A stretch of DNA of 31,460 nt from a virus. The notes under the pieces are model-generated. The model saw only the letters and a list, made by a program, of their open reading frames with translations. It did not search any database and was not told where the DNA came from. Position numbers and translations under genes: made by a program. Within the stretch, counting starts at the first letter, position 1. Each line of letters starts with the position of its first letter. Below, in pieces: positions 22,216 to 30,837 of this stretch. The stretch covers positions 1 through 31,460 of IMG/VR virus record IMGVR_UViG_3300012920_003396. One strand, 5' to 3'.

Positions 22216-25200
22216 ATGCCGAACATTCAAAGAAATTTTATAAAAGGTAGAATGAACAAGTCTATTGACGAAAGACTTGTAGCTAACGGAGAATACATTG
22301 ATGCAATGAATGTCCGTCTTGGTTCTACCGAAGATACTGAGATTGGCTCAGTAGAAAACTCTAAAGGCAACACTGCTTTAAGTGCTATTACTTATAACTC
22401 AGTTACATTAAGTGATGATGCAAAATGCATAGGAGCATTTGAAGATGGAGCAAGAGAAACAATATATTGGTTTGTTACTGACCCAAACTTTTCAGGTAGT
22501 ACTAATACAGGGAAGTTAGATTTAATTTTATCTTTTAATGTAGCTACAAATTTATTAACCTATCATGTTATTAGCATTGATGATGGTGGTGGTGTTAATA
22601 CAACTTTAAACTTCAATTCTAAATATCTTATTACAGGAGTAGATATGGTAGAGGATTTATTATTCTTTACAGATGATTACAATCCTCCTCGTAAAATAAA
22701 TATTACAAGAAACTATGCAGACCCTAACCCCATAGGAAGTGGAGTAGATGAGTCTACATTAGCAGATGATTTACTTGTAATTAAAGCTCCACCTGTAATG
22801 GCTCCGAAGTGGAGTTTCCCCGGAGTTAATGCACCTAATCAAGAAAACTATATTAAAGAAAGATTTATTTGCTTTGCGTATAGATACAGATATGCGGATG
22901 GAGAATATAGTGCTACGTCTCAATTCTCAAAGGCAGCGTTCTTGGCTTCTAACTATGCTATTGATAGTACAAGTTATTTAAACACAGGAATGACAAACTT
23001 GTATAATCAAGTAGATGTTTCTTTTAATGCAGGAGGTCCTCTTGTAAAAGATATAGAATTGTTATTTAAAGATTCAGACAGTTCTCTTATAAGAGTTATA
23101 GAAAAATTTAATAAAGCAGAAGAAGGGTGGTTAGATAATGTAGACTATACTTACAGGTTTAACAATAGCAAAACCTATACTGTTTTATCAAGCTCAGAGA
23201 TATTAAGACTATATGATAACGTGCCACGATTTGCGAAGGCACAAACAATAATGGGTAATAGATTAATGTATGGTAACTATATAGATGGTTATGATTTAAA
23301 AGATGCTAACGACAATCCTATTAAACTTAATTATACCACTGAGGTGGTGCAGAGTGCTGTTATAATAGAAGAGTTTGAAGCTAATTTAATTCAACTTGTA
23401 GATGTAAACTATACAGTATTTACTCCTGTAACAATAAACAATGCAGGATTTACTATTGATTTAACAGGAAAGCTTTTAAATGAAGGAGCGGTATTATCTT
23501 TTACCATAAGGTTTAGACATGATTCATTTGCAGGTACAGCTCCTCCTACTGAGACTACATCAAATGTAGATATAGATGTTTCTTTTATTTTACAGCAAGA
23601 CTATGCTTCGGTATATGACCTTGCAACAAGCCCTGAGTTTTTAGCAGCAATAGGAACTAATTCTACCATACAACCATTTGCAGACGCATGTCTTGGGACA
23701 ACTCTTACAGATGAAATGAATTGTTTGATACCTCAAAACCTTGGGGCATATAGCAAAGTAGATAGTGGTATATCAGCTATAGGACAGGCTATTAATATTA
23801 TCGCTAATCCGGGTAGTAATATTATACAGTTAGATTTAGTTGCAGCTTATTATGTAAATGGTACGATTAATCTATATGAATATTATGAGATACAATTTGT
23901 GGATGCGTTTTGGCAAACCACTGACAACCTTAGAAGCCTTCATAGTGATAGAGATTATGAGGTAGGTATTGTATACATGGATAATTTTAATCGAGCTACT
24001 ACTGCGTTAGTTAGTGAGTTCAATACTGTGCATGTACCATGTGGTAACTCGGGAGGAAAGAATCAAATATTTGCAACCCTTCCTGTAGATATGCTTGCTC
24101 CAAAATGGGCAACAAGATACAAGTGGGTAGTTCAAGAAAACGTACATAAGTATGAGACTATATATAGTTTATTCTTTGTAGAAGAAGTAGATACAAATTC
24201 AATATGGTTTTTACTTGAGGGTGAAAATGCAGCTAAAGTAAATAAAGGAGATAGGTTAAAAGTAAAAGCAGATAGTAGTGGTGCAGTCAATGGATGTGTA
24301 TGGACGACAATCCTTGATAAAGAAGCTAAGCCTGCTGACTTTACTTTAGACGATTCAGTTTCCCCCTCGATAGGAGTTAAGTCTCCATCAGGAGTATATG
24401 TAAAAGTAAACCCTAATAACTTTGATGCTGTCTATGATAGTAACTCTATAATAGATTTGGGTAAACGTCAATTTGAACAAAAAAATAAAGGAGAATATCC
24501 TCAACTAAAATATTTTCTTAACGCAAACAATTCCACACAAGACTTTGATATTCCTGTAGGAAGTACAATTAGAATGGACATTGAATTTAGTAGAGAGGGT
24601 AAGGGTAGCAAATGTGGAAAAGATAGTTACTATTATGACAAGTCTTTTGTTTCATCTCAGAACTATGATAATTTTTATGATTGGTTTGTAGGAGATGGAG
24701 TTAATTTAACGACAGGTGATTGTGAAGTCAACAACGGGGAGACATGTAACGCTAACATTTTTCTTACCAATCCTCCTCCTCCTTCCGGAGCAGGTACAGG
24801 TACAGGTAATATAACTGAAGAAAACTCTAAGAATAAATATCAATTTTTTAGAGCAACTCCGACTCACCCAACAAATCCTAATGCTTTAGTATTCATGATG
24901 TCTTCAGGTACTCCTACTTGTTCAGGCTCAAGCGATAAGAGACACTCATGGATTAAGTGTCAGATAGAAGTGTTTAGAGCATCAAGTCAATTTGTTTTTG
25001 AAACAGAACCTGTAGAGACTACACCCGACCTTTACTATGAAGGGAACATGACTTACTTTATAGATGCGAATGGATACCACTTAACAACAAATCCGGATAG
25101 TCCTGATAACCAAGACCAAACTGCAACACAACAAGGAGAAGTTTATCTTGACTTTTTTAATTGTTTTGCTTTTGGAAATGGGGTGGAGAGTTATAAGATA

Positions 25201-26829
25201 CAAGACTCACTAACAGGAAGAGCTTTAACTCTTGGTAATAGAGTCGTGTCTGTATCTGCACAAGACTTTAAAGAAGCAGATAGATTTGCAGACATAACTT
25301 ATAGTGGCGTATACAATGATGAATCAAATGTAAATAAGTTAAATGAATTTAACTTAGGTTTATTAAACTTCTTTCCATTAGAAGATTCTTATGGTGAGTT
25401 ACAAGTACTACATGGTAGAGCTACTGATATACTTTCACTACAAGAAGATAAAATATCTTATGTAACTGTAGGTAAGAACATTTTAACTGATGCTGTAGGT
25501 GGAGGTACAGTAACCTCAGTACCTGAAGTATTAGGTCAACAAGTAGCACGACAAGATGCTTATGGCATTAGTAATAATCCTGAGAGTTTTGTGGCGTATG
25601 GATATGATAAATACTTTACAGATTCTAAACGTGGAGCTGTATTAAGATTAAAAGGAAGTGCAGGAAGCAATGAACAATTAACTGTAATCTCTGAGGCAGG
25701 TCTTCGGTCTTGGTTTAGAAATTTATTTATTGATTATCCTAACACTCAAAAACTTGGAGGATTTGACCCTTACATGAATGAGTTTGTTTTATCTTCTAAT
25801 GAGCGACTGTTACCTGCTGAAGAAAAATGTATAGGCTGTGGAGTCTTACAAGACTTGTTTATTAAAGCAGGCAAGACATATACTTTTTGTATAGAGTTAG
25901 GTTCAGAAGTAGGTTCAACGGGTATTAGTTACAACATTCAAGAAGGTATAGCAGACATATCAGTGGTTTATAATTCTGTTACTTCATCTACAGGAAATGT
26001 TTCAGGAGCAGGTTCATTAACTTATAATAAGTCTTTACCCGGGGTTACTAAGGCAAGCATAACTATTACACCAAATGCAGTGGACACTACATTAAGCATT
26101 CAAGCACTGTGTCCTTCAGTAGTTTCACTAACAGTTATTCAAGTGTGTGTTACTAATAACTCAGAAGCATTTCAAAGTATACATAATCAATACAATTATA
26201 CAGATGGAACGTATGTTTCTCCTACTAACTCGACAGGAGTTATCTTTGCTTCAGGAAGTACAAACCCTTTAATAACATCTTATACAAGTTTAACAGGAGG
26301 AACAGGAGATTCTAATTGTCCTACGGATGGAAGCACAGTAACAATGTTTTCTAATAAGCTTGGAGCAGACAGCTTTGTGTTTGACCCAACAGGTTCAGAT
26401 AAGTTTAGATTTTTAAAAACAAATACACTTTATGCGAACAACCCTGCTTCTGTTCAAAGTTTAATTAGTGCGTCTACGCAAGCCACACCTTTAATCACTA
26501 CGTTTGCTCCTAACAGATACTCGGCTCAATTTACTATGCCTTCAGGTGTAAACACGTATCTATATTTAATATGGGATTATAGAGATTCAATTCAACATGA
26601 TTTATGTTTTGACTCTGTACTATTAGATTCTTGTTGTGGATGTACACAACATTGGTATCTAATGAGAAACTCAGCAGATAGTCTTGAAGAGTATCACGTT
26701 CAATCTCCTGTAGCTTTAACATTAGGAACTTACTATACTCTTATTGGAATGGGAACAAGATGTTTTGAAGTAATAAGTACAACAACAACAATTCCTACTA
26801 AACACATTAACACAACATGCACACCTTAA
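22216..26829 (+). CDS. Large tail hub/stabilisation protein (gp10-like N-terminus)
   Basis: This 1537-residue protein is the largest in the window. Its start (F-I-K-G-R-M-N-K-S-I-D-E-R-L, then N-G-E-Y-I-D-A-M-N-V-R) is the signature start of P22 gp10-like tail stabilisation proteins, which plug and extend the short tail. Residues about 80-400 suit a beta-propeller-like domain (I-Y-W-F-V-T-D, F-F-T-D-D-Y-N-P-P-R-K-I-N). Beyond about 420 it is much longer than P22 gp10 (472 residues) and consists of added beta domains, so tail hub and fibre-base functions may be combined. The C-terminal 340 residues contain Cys clusters (1205/1208, 1299, 1473/1474/1476) and share a domain with the next gene. 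Confidence 0.82.
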   Translation: MPNIQRNFIKGRMNKSIDERLVANGEYIDAMNVRLGSTEDTEIGSVENSKGNTALSAITYNSVTLSDDAKCIGAFEDGARETIYWFVTDPNFSGSTNTGKLDLILSFNVATNLLTYHVISIDDGGGVNTTLNFNSKYLITGVDMVEDLLFFTDDYNPPRKINITRNYADPNPIGSGVDESTLADDLLVIKAPPVMAPKWSFPGVNAPNQENYIKERFICFAYRYRYADGEYSATSQFSKAAFLASNYAIDSTSYLNTGMTNLYNQVDVSFNAGGPLVKDIELLFKDSDSSLIRVIEKFNKAEEGWLDNVDYTYRFNNSKTYTVLSSSEILRLYDNVPRFAKAQTIMGNRLMYGNYIDGYDLKDANDNPIKLNYTTEVVQSAVIIEEFEANLIQLVDVNYTVFTPVTINNAGFTIDLTGKLLNEGAVLSFTIRFRHDSFAGTAPPTETTSNVDIDVSFILQQDYASVYDLATSPEFLAAIGTNSTIQPFADACLGTTLTDEMNCLIPQNLGAYSKVDSGISAIGQAINIIANPGSNIIQLDLVAAYYVNGTINLYEYYEIQFVDAFWQTTDNLRSLHSDRDYEVGIVYMDNFNRATTALVSEFNTVHVPCGNSGGKNQIFATLPVDMLAPKWATRYKWVVQENVHKYETIYSLFFVEEVDTNSIWFLLEGENAAKVNKGDRLKVKADSSGAVNGCVWTTILDKEAKPADFTLDDSVSPSIGVKSPSGVYVKVNPNNFDAVYDSNSIIDLGKRQFEQKNKGEYPQLKYFLNANNSTQDFDIPVGSTIRMDIEFSREGKGSKCGKDSYYYDKSFVSSQNYDNFYDWFVGDGVNLTTGDCEVNNGETCNANIFLTNPPPPSGAGTGTGNITEENSKNKYQFFRATPTHPTNPNALVFMMSSGTPTCSGSSDKRHSWIKCQIEVFRASSQFVFETEPVETTPDLYYEGNMTYFIDANGYHLTTNPDSPDNQDQTATQQGEVYLDFFNCFAFGNGVESYKIQDSLTGRALTLGNRVVSVSAQDFKEADRFADITYSGVYNDESNVNKLNEFNLGLLNFFPLEDSYGELQVLHGRATDILSLQEDKISYVTVGKNILTDAVGGGTVTSVPEVLGQQVARQDAYGISNNPESFVAYGYDKYFTDSKRGAVLRLKGSAGSNEQLTVISEAGLRSWFRNLFIDYPNTQKLGGFDPYMNEFVLSSNERLLPAEEKCIGCGVLQDLFIKAGKTYTFCIELGSEVGSTGISYNIQEGIADISVVYNSVTSSTGNVSGAGSLTYNKSLPGVTKASITITPNAVDTTLSIQALCPSVVSLTVIQVCVTNNSEAFQSIHNQYNYTDGTYVSPTNSTGVIFASGSTNPLITSYTSLTGGTGDSNCPTDGSTVTMFSNKLGADSFVFDPTGSDKFRFLKTNTLYANNPASVQSLISASTQATPLITTFAPNRYSAQFTMPSGVNTYLYLIWDYRDSIQHDLCFDSVLLDSCCGCTQHWYLMRNSADSLEEYHVQSPVALTLGTYYTLIGMGTRCFEVISTTTTIPTKHINTTCTP

Positions 26830-26838
26830 TAAAATAAT

Positions 26839-27795
26839 ATGGCATCATTTGGAACATACTACATAGACTCGAATACTTTTGCAGGAGCAACAGGAGTGTA
26901 CATAGATGCATCCTTAACTACGGGTGCTCCTGATGGATATTATTCGGATGGAATTATAACACGTTTACAAACTGCAGGTGTGTTATCAAGAAGTATTTTA
27001 TGTCCTGAATGTAATCCTCCCTGTTCATCCACTATAAGCCGTTCAGCAGCTACTACAAATGGAGGGGTGTACTATTTAAACTTTGATGCAGGAAATAGTT
27101 TAGGAGCAATCATTATTACTTTAACACCATCAGCAACTTTTATTCCTGTAGGATTAACTGCAACATATGATAGTGGAGTTTATACTTCTTTTAGTTCAGT
27201 TAATGATGGTTTTCTTGGAGGAACCCCGACTAATGCTCCGACTTATGTAGGAGATACTGCGGCAACTTGTAGTCCTTTTGCAGGAGTAATTCACACTGAG
27301 GATGAATTTGAATATGATGTTTCATCAGGATTGTTTGTTTCTACAGGAACGCAATTAGCCTTTGGAATATCAGCCTCTCAAGTTCAAACAACTACAGGAA
27401 CACCCGGAGCTTGTGTTATGGCTATACCTAAAGTTAACCCATCACCTAATACTGTAGCTTTAGCTATATTTGCTCCTTGTCCAAGCACGACTTTTGCTAT
27501 TGAGGTTGCGTGTCCTGCATTACTTACTTCTTTTGACAGTACAACTTTACCTGCTGCCACTGAAAATGCAGCTTGTAGTGGAACAGTAGAAGGATTATAT
27601 TATAATGTCCCTGTAACAGGAGTAGCAGGAAGTCCAAACACTCATGATATAATATACACAGATGCTTACGCACAACAAAGATTATCTAATGCGGCAGGAC
27701 CGGGATATTATAAATGGGATGATGGCACAGCAAGTGGTGCGTGGTTTGAAATAGATAGTAATAGTGTAATAATTAATAACGGAAGTTGTCCATAA
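26839..27795 (+). CDS. Cys-containing adhesin-like virion protein
   Basis: This 318-residue protein is rich in Thr, Ser, Ala and Gly and almost entirely beta. It starts T-Y-Y-I-D-S-N-T-F and A-P-D-G-Y-Y-S-D-G-I-I. Cys pairs follow at about 56-63 (L-C-P-E-C-N-P-P-C). A later repeat unit with A-P-C-P-S and I-E-V-A-C-P (Cys214 region) is shared with the C-terminal part of the hub protein. The last segment (Y-Y-K-W-D-D-G-T-A-S-G-A-W-F) looks like a small binding or capping module. The neighbouring hub and composition suggest an exposed receptor-binding or tail-tip protein. No reverse transcriptase or template repeat for diversification was seen nearby. Confidence 0.72.
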   Translation: MASFGTYYIDSNTFAGATGVYIDASLTTGAPDGYYSDGIITRLQTAGVLSRSILCPECNPPCSSTISRSAATTNGGVYYLNFDAGNSLGAIIITLTPSATFIPVGLTATYDSGVYTSFSSVNDGFLGGTPTNAPTYVGDTAATCSPFAGVIHTEDEFEYDVSSGLFVSTGTQLAFGISASQVQTTTGTPGACVMAIPKVNPSPNTVALAIFAPCPSTTFAIEVACPALLTSFDSTTLPAATENAACSGTVEGLYYNVPVTGVAGSPNTHDIIYTDAYAQQRLSNAAGPGYYKWDDGTASGAWFEIDSNSVIINNGSCP

Positions 27796-27799
27796 AGAT

Positions 27800-28177
27800 A
27801 TGAGTAATTATAACAAACCAAGTTTAAGAAAAAGAATAGTAGCTCAGGTAAAGGCAGGAACTAAAGGAGGTAAAGCCGGACAATGGTCTGCTCGTAAAGC
27901 ACAGATTGCAAATAAAAAATATCAATCAGCAGGTGGAGGATATACAGGAGCTAAAACTAAAAAACAAAAAAGCTTATCTAAGTGGACTAAACAGAAGTGG
28001 ACTACAGCAAGTGGTAAGCCTTCAAGTAAGACAGGAGAAGTATATGCTCCTAAGAAAACTATAGATAGATTAAGAGGTACAAGTAAGTTAGCTAAAGCAA
28101 ATAGAATAAAAAGAAAAGCAACACGTGCAGGAAAGCAACACGCTAACCATGGTTTGCATAAAGGTAAAAAAAGATAG
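27800..28177 (+). CDS. Basic DUF5872-like protein
   Basis: This 125-residue protein is very basic. It has K-P-S-L-R-K-R-I near the start, then G-T-K-G-G-K-A-G-Q-W-S-A-R-K-A-Q (21-36), A-G-G-G-Y-T-G, K-K-Q-K-S-L-S-K-W-T-K-Q-K-W (about 55-68), S-G-K-P-S, and a Lys/Arg-rich tail. The G-G-K-x-G-Q-W-S-A-R-K-A-Q and S-L-S-K-W-T-x-x-K-W blocks are what I recall of the DUF5872 family, found in phages and some giant viruses, with no known function. It is translated in a pair with the next basic gene (2 bases apart). The assignment is from memory of the motif. Confidence 0.82.
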   Translation: MSNYNKPSLRKRIVAQVKAGTKGGKAGQWSARKAQIANKKYQSAGGGYTGAKTKKQKSLSKWTKQKWTTASGKPSSKTGEVYAPKKTIDRLRGTSKLAKANRIKRKATRAGKQHANHGLHKGKKR

Positions 28178-28179
28178 TC

Positions 28180-28476
28180 ATGCCAAGTAAATTAAAAAAT
28201 AGAGGTATATTAAAACGCTTAGGAGTAAGTGGTTATAACAAACCTAAACGAACTCCTAATCATCCTAAGAAGTCTCACGTAGTTGTGGCTAAGGAGGGCA
28301 GTAGAACTAAGACAATTAGATTTGGTGAGCAAGGTGCAAGTACAGCAGGCAAACCAAAAAGTGGAGAGTCTTCAAGAATGAAAGCAAAGAGAAAGTCTTT
28401 TAAGGCAAGACATTCAAGAAACATAAAGAAAGGAAAAATGTCTGCAGCATATTGGGCAGATAAAGTAAAATGGTAA
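28180..28476 (+). CDS. Conserved basic phage protein
   Basis: This 98-residue protein has K-R-T-P-N-H-P-K-K-S-H-V-V-V-A-K-E-G (23-40), K-T-I-R-F-G-E-Q-G (44-52) and a C-terminal R-K-S-F-K-A-R-H-S-R-N-I-K-K-G-K-M-S-A-A-Y-W (70-91). The F-K-A-R-H-x-x-N-I-x-x-G-K-M-S-x-x-Y-W-A ending is one I recall from small proteins in many unrelated phages and large viruses. No function is known to me. Its net positive charge and place among virion genes suggest a nucleic-acid-contacting virion component. It ends 3 bases before the next gene. Confidence 0.82.
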   Translation: MPSKLKNRGILKRLGVSGYNKPKRTPNHPKKSHVVVAKEGSRTKTIRFGEQGASTAGKPKSGESSRMKAKRKSFKARHSRNIKKGKMSAAYWADKVKW

Positions 28477-28479
28477 ACA

Positions 28480-29289
28480 ATGGCAGAGTACACACTAACA
28501 TATAGCGAGAGTGTTCAAGGGTTTCCCTCGTTCTATTCTTACATTCCTGACATGATGATAGGAATGAATAATTATTTTTATTCGTTTAAAAACGGAAATC
28601 TATGGAGACACAATACTAATGCCAATAGAAATAGTTACTATGGTTTGGTAGCAGAGTCAAGTCCTTCAAGTATAACAAGTGTGTTTAATGAATCTCCCTT
28701 AGAAAATAAAATATTTAAAACCATTAACCTTGAATCAGATGATGCTTGGAGTGTTACCTTAAATACAGACTTACAAACAAATGGATATATTGATTCTCAA
28801 TGGTTTGAGAAAAAAGAAAGCGATTGGTTTGCTTTTGTAAGAGCAACCAATACTACACCTGCTCCTGATGCTGAGTACTTGTTGCGTTCAGTTGGTGGTA
28901 TAGCTGATTGTACTGCAGTAAGTGGTTCGGGAGGTCCTTCAGCTATCGTAGACTTTGCACTTACTGTTCCTATTGGAAGTATTGTAAGTGTAGGTGATTA
29001 CTTTTATTTTGGAGTTTCTCCTACTTACGCACCACAATGGGGAGGAACAATTAGAGAAGTTAATATAGATTTAAAAAACAGTATAAACAATATAAAGGTA
29101 GACAACGCTCCCATTCTTGGGGTTAATCCATTACCTGCTGCACCTTTCTATTGTATGTACGTTAAGAACTCCATAGCTGAGTCTCATGGTATGTTAGGAC
29201 ACTACTGTGAGTTTACATTAACGAATGATAGTGTAACAGCTACAGAGCTTTTTGCAGTAGAGTCTCAAGTAATGAAAAGCTTTCCTTAA
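28480..29289 (+). CDS. Conserved virion protein
   Basis: This 269-residue beta-rich protein has the start E-S-V-Q-G-F-P-S-F-Y-S-Y-I-P-D-M-M-I-G-M-N-N-Y-F (continuing to Y-S-F-K-N-G-N-L-W-R-H-N). It also has F-N-E-S-P-L-E-N-K-I-F-K-T-I-N-L-E-S-D and W-F-E-K-K-E-S-D-W-F-A-F-V-R. I associate this set with a widespread virion protein of marine tailed phages lying between tail and internal-protein genes. Its exact place in the particle is unknown to me; a tail or fibre-base part is likely. It ends just before a promoter, closing the long hub transcription unit. Confidence 0.75.
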   Translation: MAEYTLTYSESVQGFPSFYSYIPDMMIGMNNYFYSFKNGNLWRHNTNANRNSYYGLVAESSPSSITSVFNESPLENKIFKTINLESDDAWSVTLNTDLQTNGYIDSQWFEKKESDWFAFVRATNTTPAPDAEYLLRSVGGIADCTAVSGSGGPSAIVDFALTVPIGSIVSVGDYFYFGVSPTYAPQWGGTIREVNIDLKNSINNIKVDNAPILGVNPLPAAPFYCMYVKNSIAESHGMLGHYCEFTLTNDSVTATELFAVESQVMKSFP

Positions 29290-29297
29290 AAATTTCT

Positions 29298-29305
29298 TAT
29301 CTTTG
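29298..29305 (+). promoter_or_regulatory. -7 promoter box
   Basis: TATCTTTG lies 8 bases before the ATG at 29314, so the leader would be at most a few bases long and the transcript nearly leaderless. Confidence 0.7.
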
Positions 29306-29313
29306 TACTTAAC

Positions 29314-29832
29314 ATGGATGTAGTTAAGACAATAGAAAAGGATTTACCCGAACAAATATTATCTTGCGTACATCAATATAGAGGATTGTTGTGGGAAAAG
29401 ATTGAGTCGTTTAGACAGCAATTAGCTGTGGTAAATGGGTCAGTCTCACATCATACTGAAGAGATGGAAGAAGCATTTCCTACTACACACCATATTGAAA
29501 ATGGTTTGTATACTCGGGAAGTCTTAATGCCGAAGGGTTCGTTAGTGGTTAGCTTTATACACAAACAAAACCATCCATCATTTTTTCTTTCAGGTGAGAT
29601 GTCAATCCTAACAGATGGAGGAGAAATAAAAAGAATTAAAGCACCAATGAAAGTAATGACAGAAACAGGCACACAAAGAGTAGCTTATATGCACGAAGAT
29701 TGTGTGTGGGTTTGTGTTTATAAAACAGATAAAGAAACTGTTGAGGAAGCAGAGAAAGATGTCTATACATTAGACTATAAAGAGTTACCTCAACATATAA
29801 TATTAAACCAAAAACTATTATGTCAGGAGTAG
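29314..29832 (+). CDS. Cupin-like phage protein
   Basis: This 172-residue protein has an N-terminal helical part (1-55) and a cupin-type double-stranded beta-barrel at about 60-140. The first motif region reads S-F-I-H-K-Q-N-H-P-S-F-F-L-S-G-E (80-95; His83, His87 and Glu95 could bind a metal), and the second has A-Y-M-H-E-D (124-129; His127). Small cupins of this sort occur near structural genes of several phages, with no settled role; tail attachment or a sugar-binding function has been suggested in general for cupin folds. It has a near-leaderless promoter and overlaps the next gene by 13 bases. Confidence 0.75.
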   Translation: MDVVKTIEKDLPEQILSCVHQYRGLLWEKIESFRQQLAVVNGSVSHHTEEMEEAFPTTHHIENGLYTREVLMPKGSLVVSFIHKQNHPSFFLSGEMSILTDGGEIKRIKAPMKVMTETGTQRVAYMHEDCVWVCVYKTDKETVEEAEKDVYTLDYKELPQHIILNQKLLCQE

Positions 29833-30827
29833 CATTAGGAATCACAAGTGCAGCGATTAGCTTAGGAGGAGCGACAGCATCTTTTATTCAAGCAGGTCAA
29901 AGAAATAAGGACATTAAAGAAGCAGAAGCTGCGGCTAATGCAGCAATGGAGGCGGCTCGTAAAAGAACGGAAGTTAATTACATGGAACAGCTTGGTATAC
30001 AAAAGGACGCATATCGTCAAGCGTATGAAGCCAACTTGGTTACAAGTAAAGCATTAATGGATGCTTCAAGAGAGGGAGACCAAAGAGGTGGAGGTGCAAC
30101 AGCAAGCAGAGTTTTAGCCGGAAGCTTAGACCAAGCTAACAAAGTAAGGGCGGCTCAAGAAGGAGAGATGGTTGCACGTGACCAAGCTATTGCTACAGAA
30201 AACCAAAGACTAAATGATATTAATATTCAGTTAGACTTAGAAGAAGTAGCAGGAGCACAGCAAGCTATGGCTGATGCAGAACTTGCAAAAGGGATGGCGA
30301 TACAAGAAGGTATCAGTGGACTAAGTGATGCTGCCATGGCAGGAGCTGAGACTGTTCCTTTATATATGAAGAAGAGGGGAGCAGCAGATGCAAACAACCT
30401 TACGCATGGAATGAAAGTTAATAAATTCACCGGAAAAGGAGAGGTAGTTACTCAAGGAAGCCGAAGAGACAAAAAAGCATTTAAACAAAATGTTGCTGAA
30501 GGACAAAAATTATTAGACAAAGCAAACCAAGATAGAATTGCTAATCCTTTAGGTTTAGATAGCGGACCAAGAACAGCATTTGATACTAAAGGGATGCCAA
30601 CACAACTACCTTTATTTAAAAAAGATTTACCTCAAATGAGTTCTGTTATTAGTAATAAAAAACAAGGAGACGCATTTAGAGAATATGTCGTAAGCAAGCA
30701 TCCTGAATATGCAAAGAATATGTATTCAGATGGACTGTCTAAGTCGGGTAGTTTTGATAACAAATATATAAAGAAAGCATATGATGATTATGGTTTAGAA
30801 TATTTAAACTTTCAAAGAGGTTATTAA
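29820..30827 (+). CDS. Internal virion (ejection) protein
   Basis: This 335-residue protein starts with a hydrophobic Gly/Ala/Ser-rich segment (about 1-25, G-I-T-S-A-A-I-S-L-G-G-A) that could insert in a membrane. An Ala/Glu/Gln-rich helical region (about 30-175) follows, with V-N-Y-M-E-Q-L-G-I-Q-K-D. The basic C-terminal third contains K-K-R-G-A-A-D-A-N-N. This matches the make-up of T7 gp14-like internal proteins of short-tailed phages, which form a channel through the cell envelope for DNA entry. It overlaps the cupin gene by 13 bases and is followed by another long gene that would be part of the same set. Confidence 0.78.
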   Translation: MSGVALGITSAAISLGGATASFIQAGQRNKDIKEAEAAANAAMEAARKRTEVNYMEQLGIQKDAYRQAYEANLVTSKALMDASREGDQRGGGATASRVLAGSLDQANKVRAAQEGEMVARDQAIATENQRLNDINIQLDLEEVAGAQQAMADAELAKGMAIQEGISGLSDAAMAGAETVPLYMKKRGAADANNLTHGMKVNKFTGKGEVVTQGSRRDKKAFKQNVAEGQKLLDKANQDRIANPLGLDSGPRTAFDTKGMPTQLPLFKKDLPQMSSVISNKKQGDAFREYVVSKHPEYAKNMYSDGLSKSGSFDNKYIKKAYDDYGLEYLNFQRGY

Positions 30828-30837
30828 AAGATAAGCA

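Noticed and set aside
26839-27795. Diversity-generating retroelement target
   Set aside because: The adhesin-like protein would suit one, but I saw no reverse transcriptase and no near-identical template repeat in the window.
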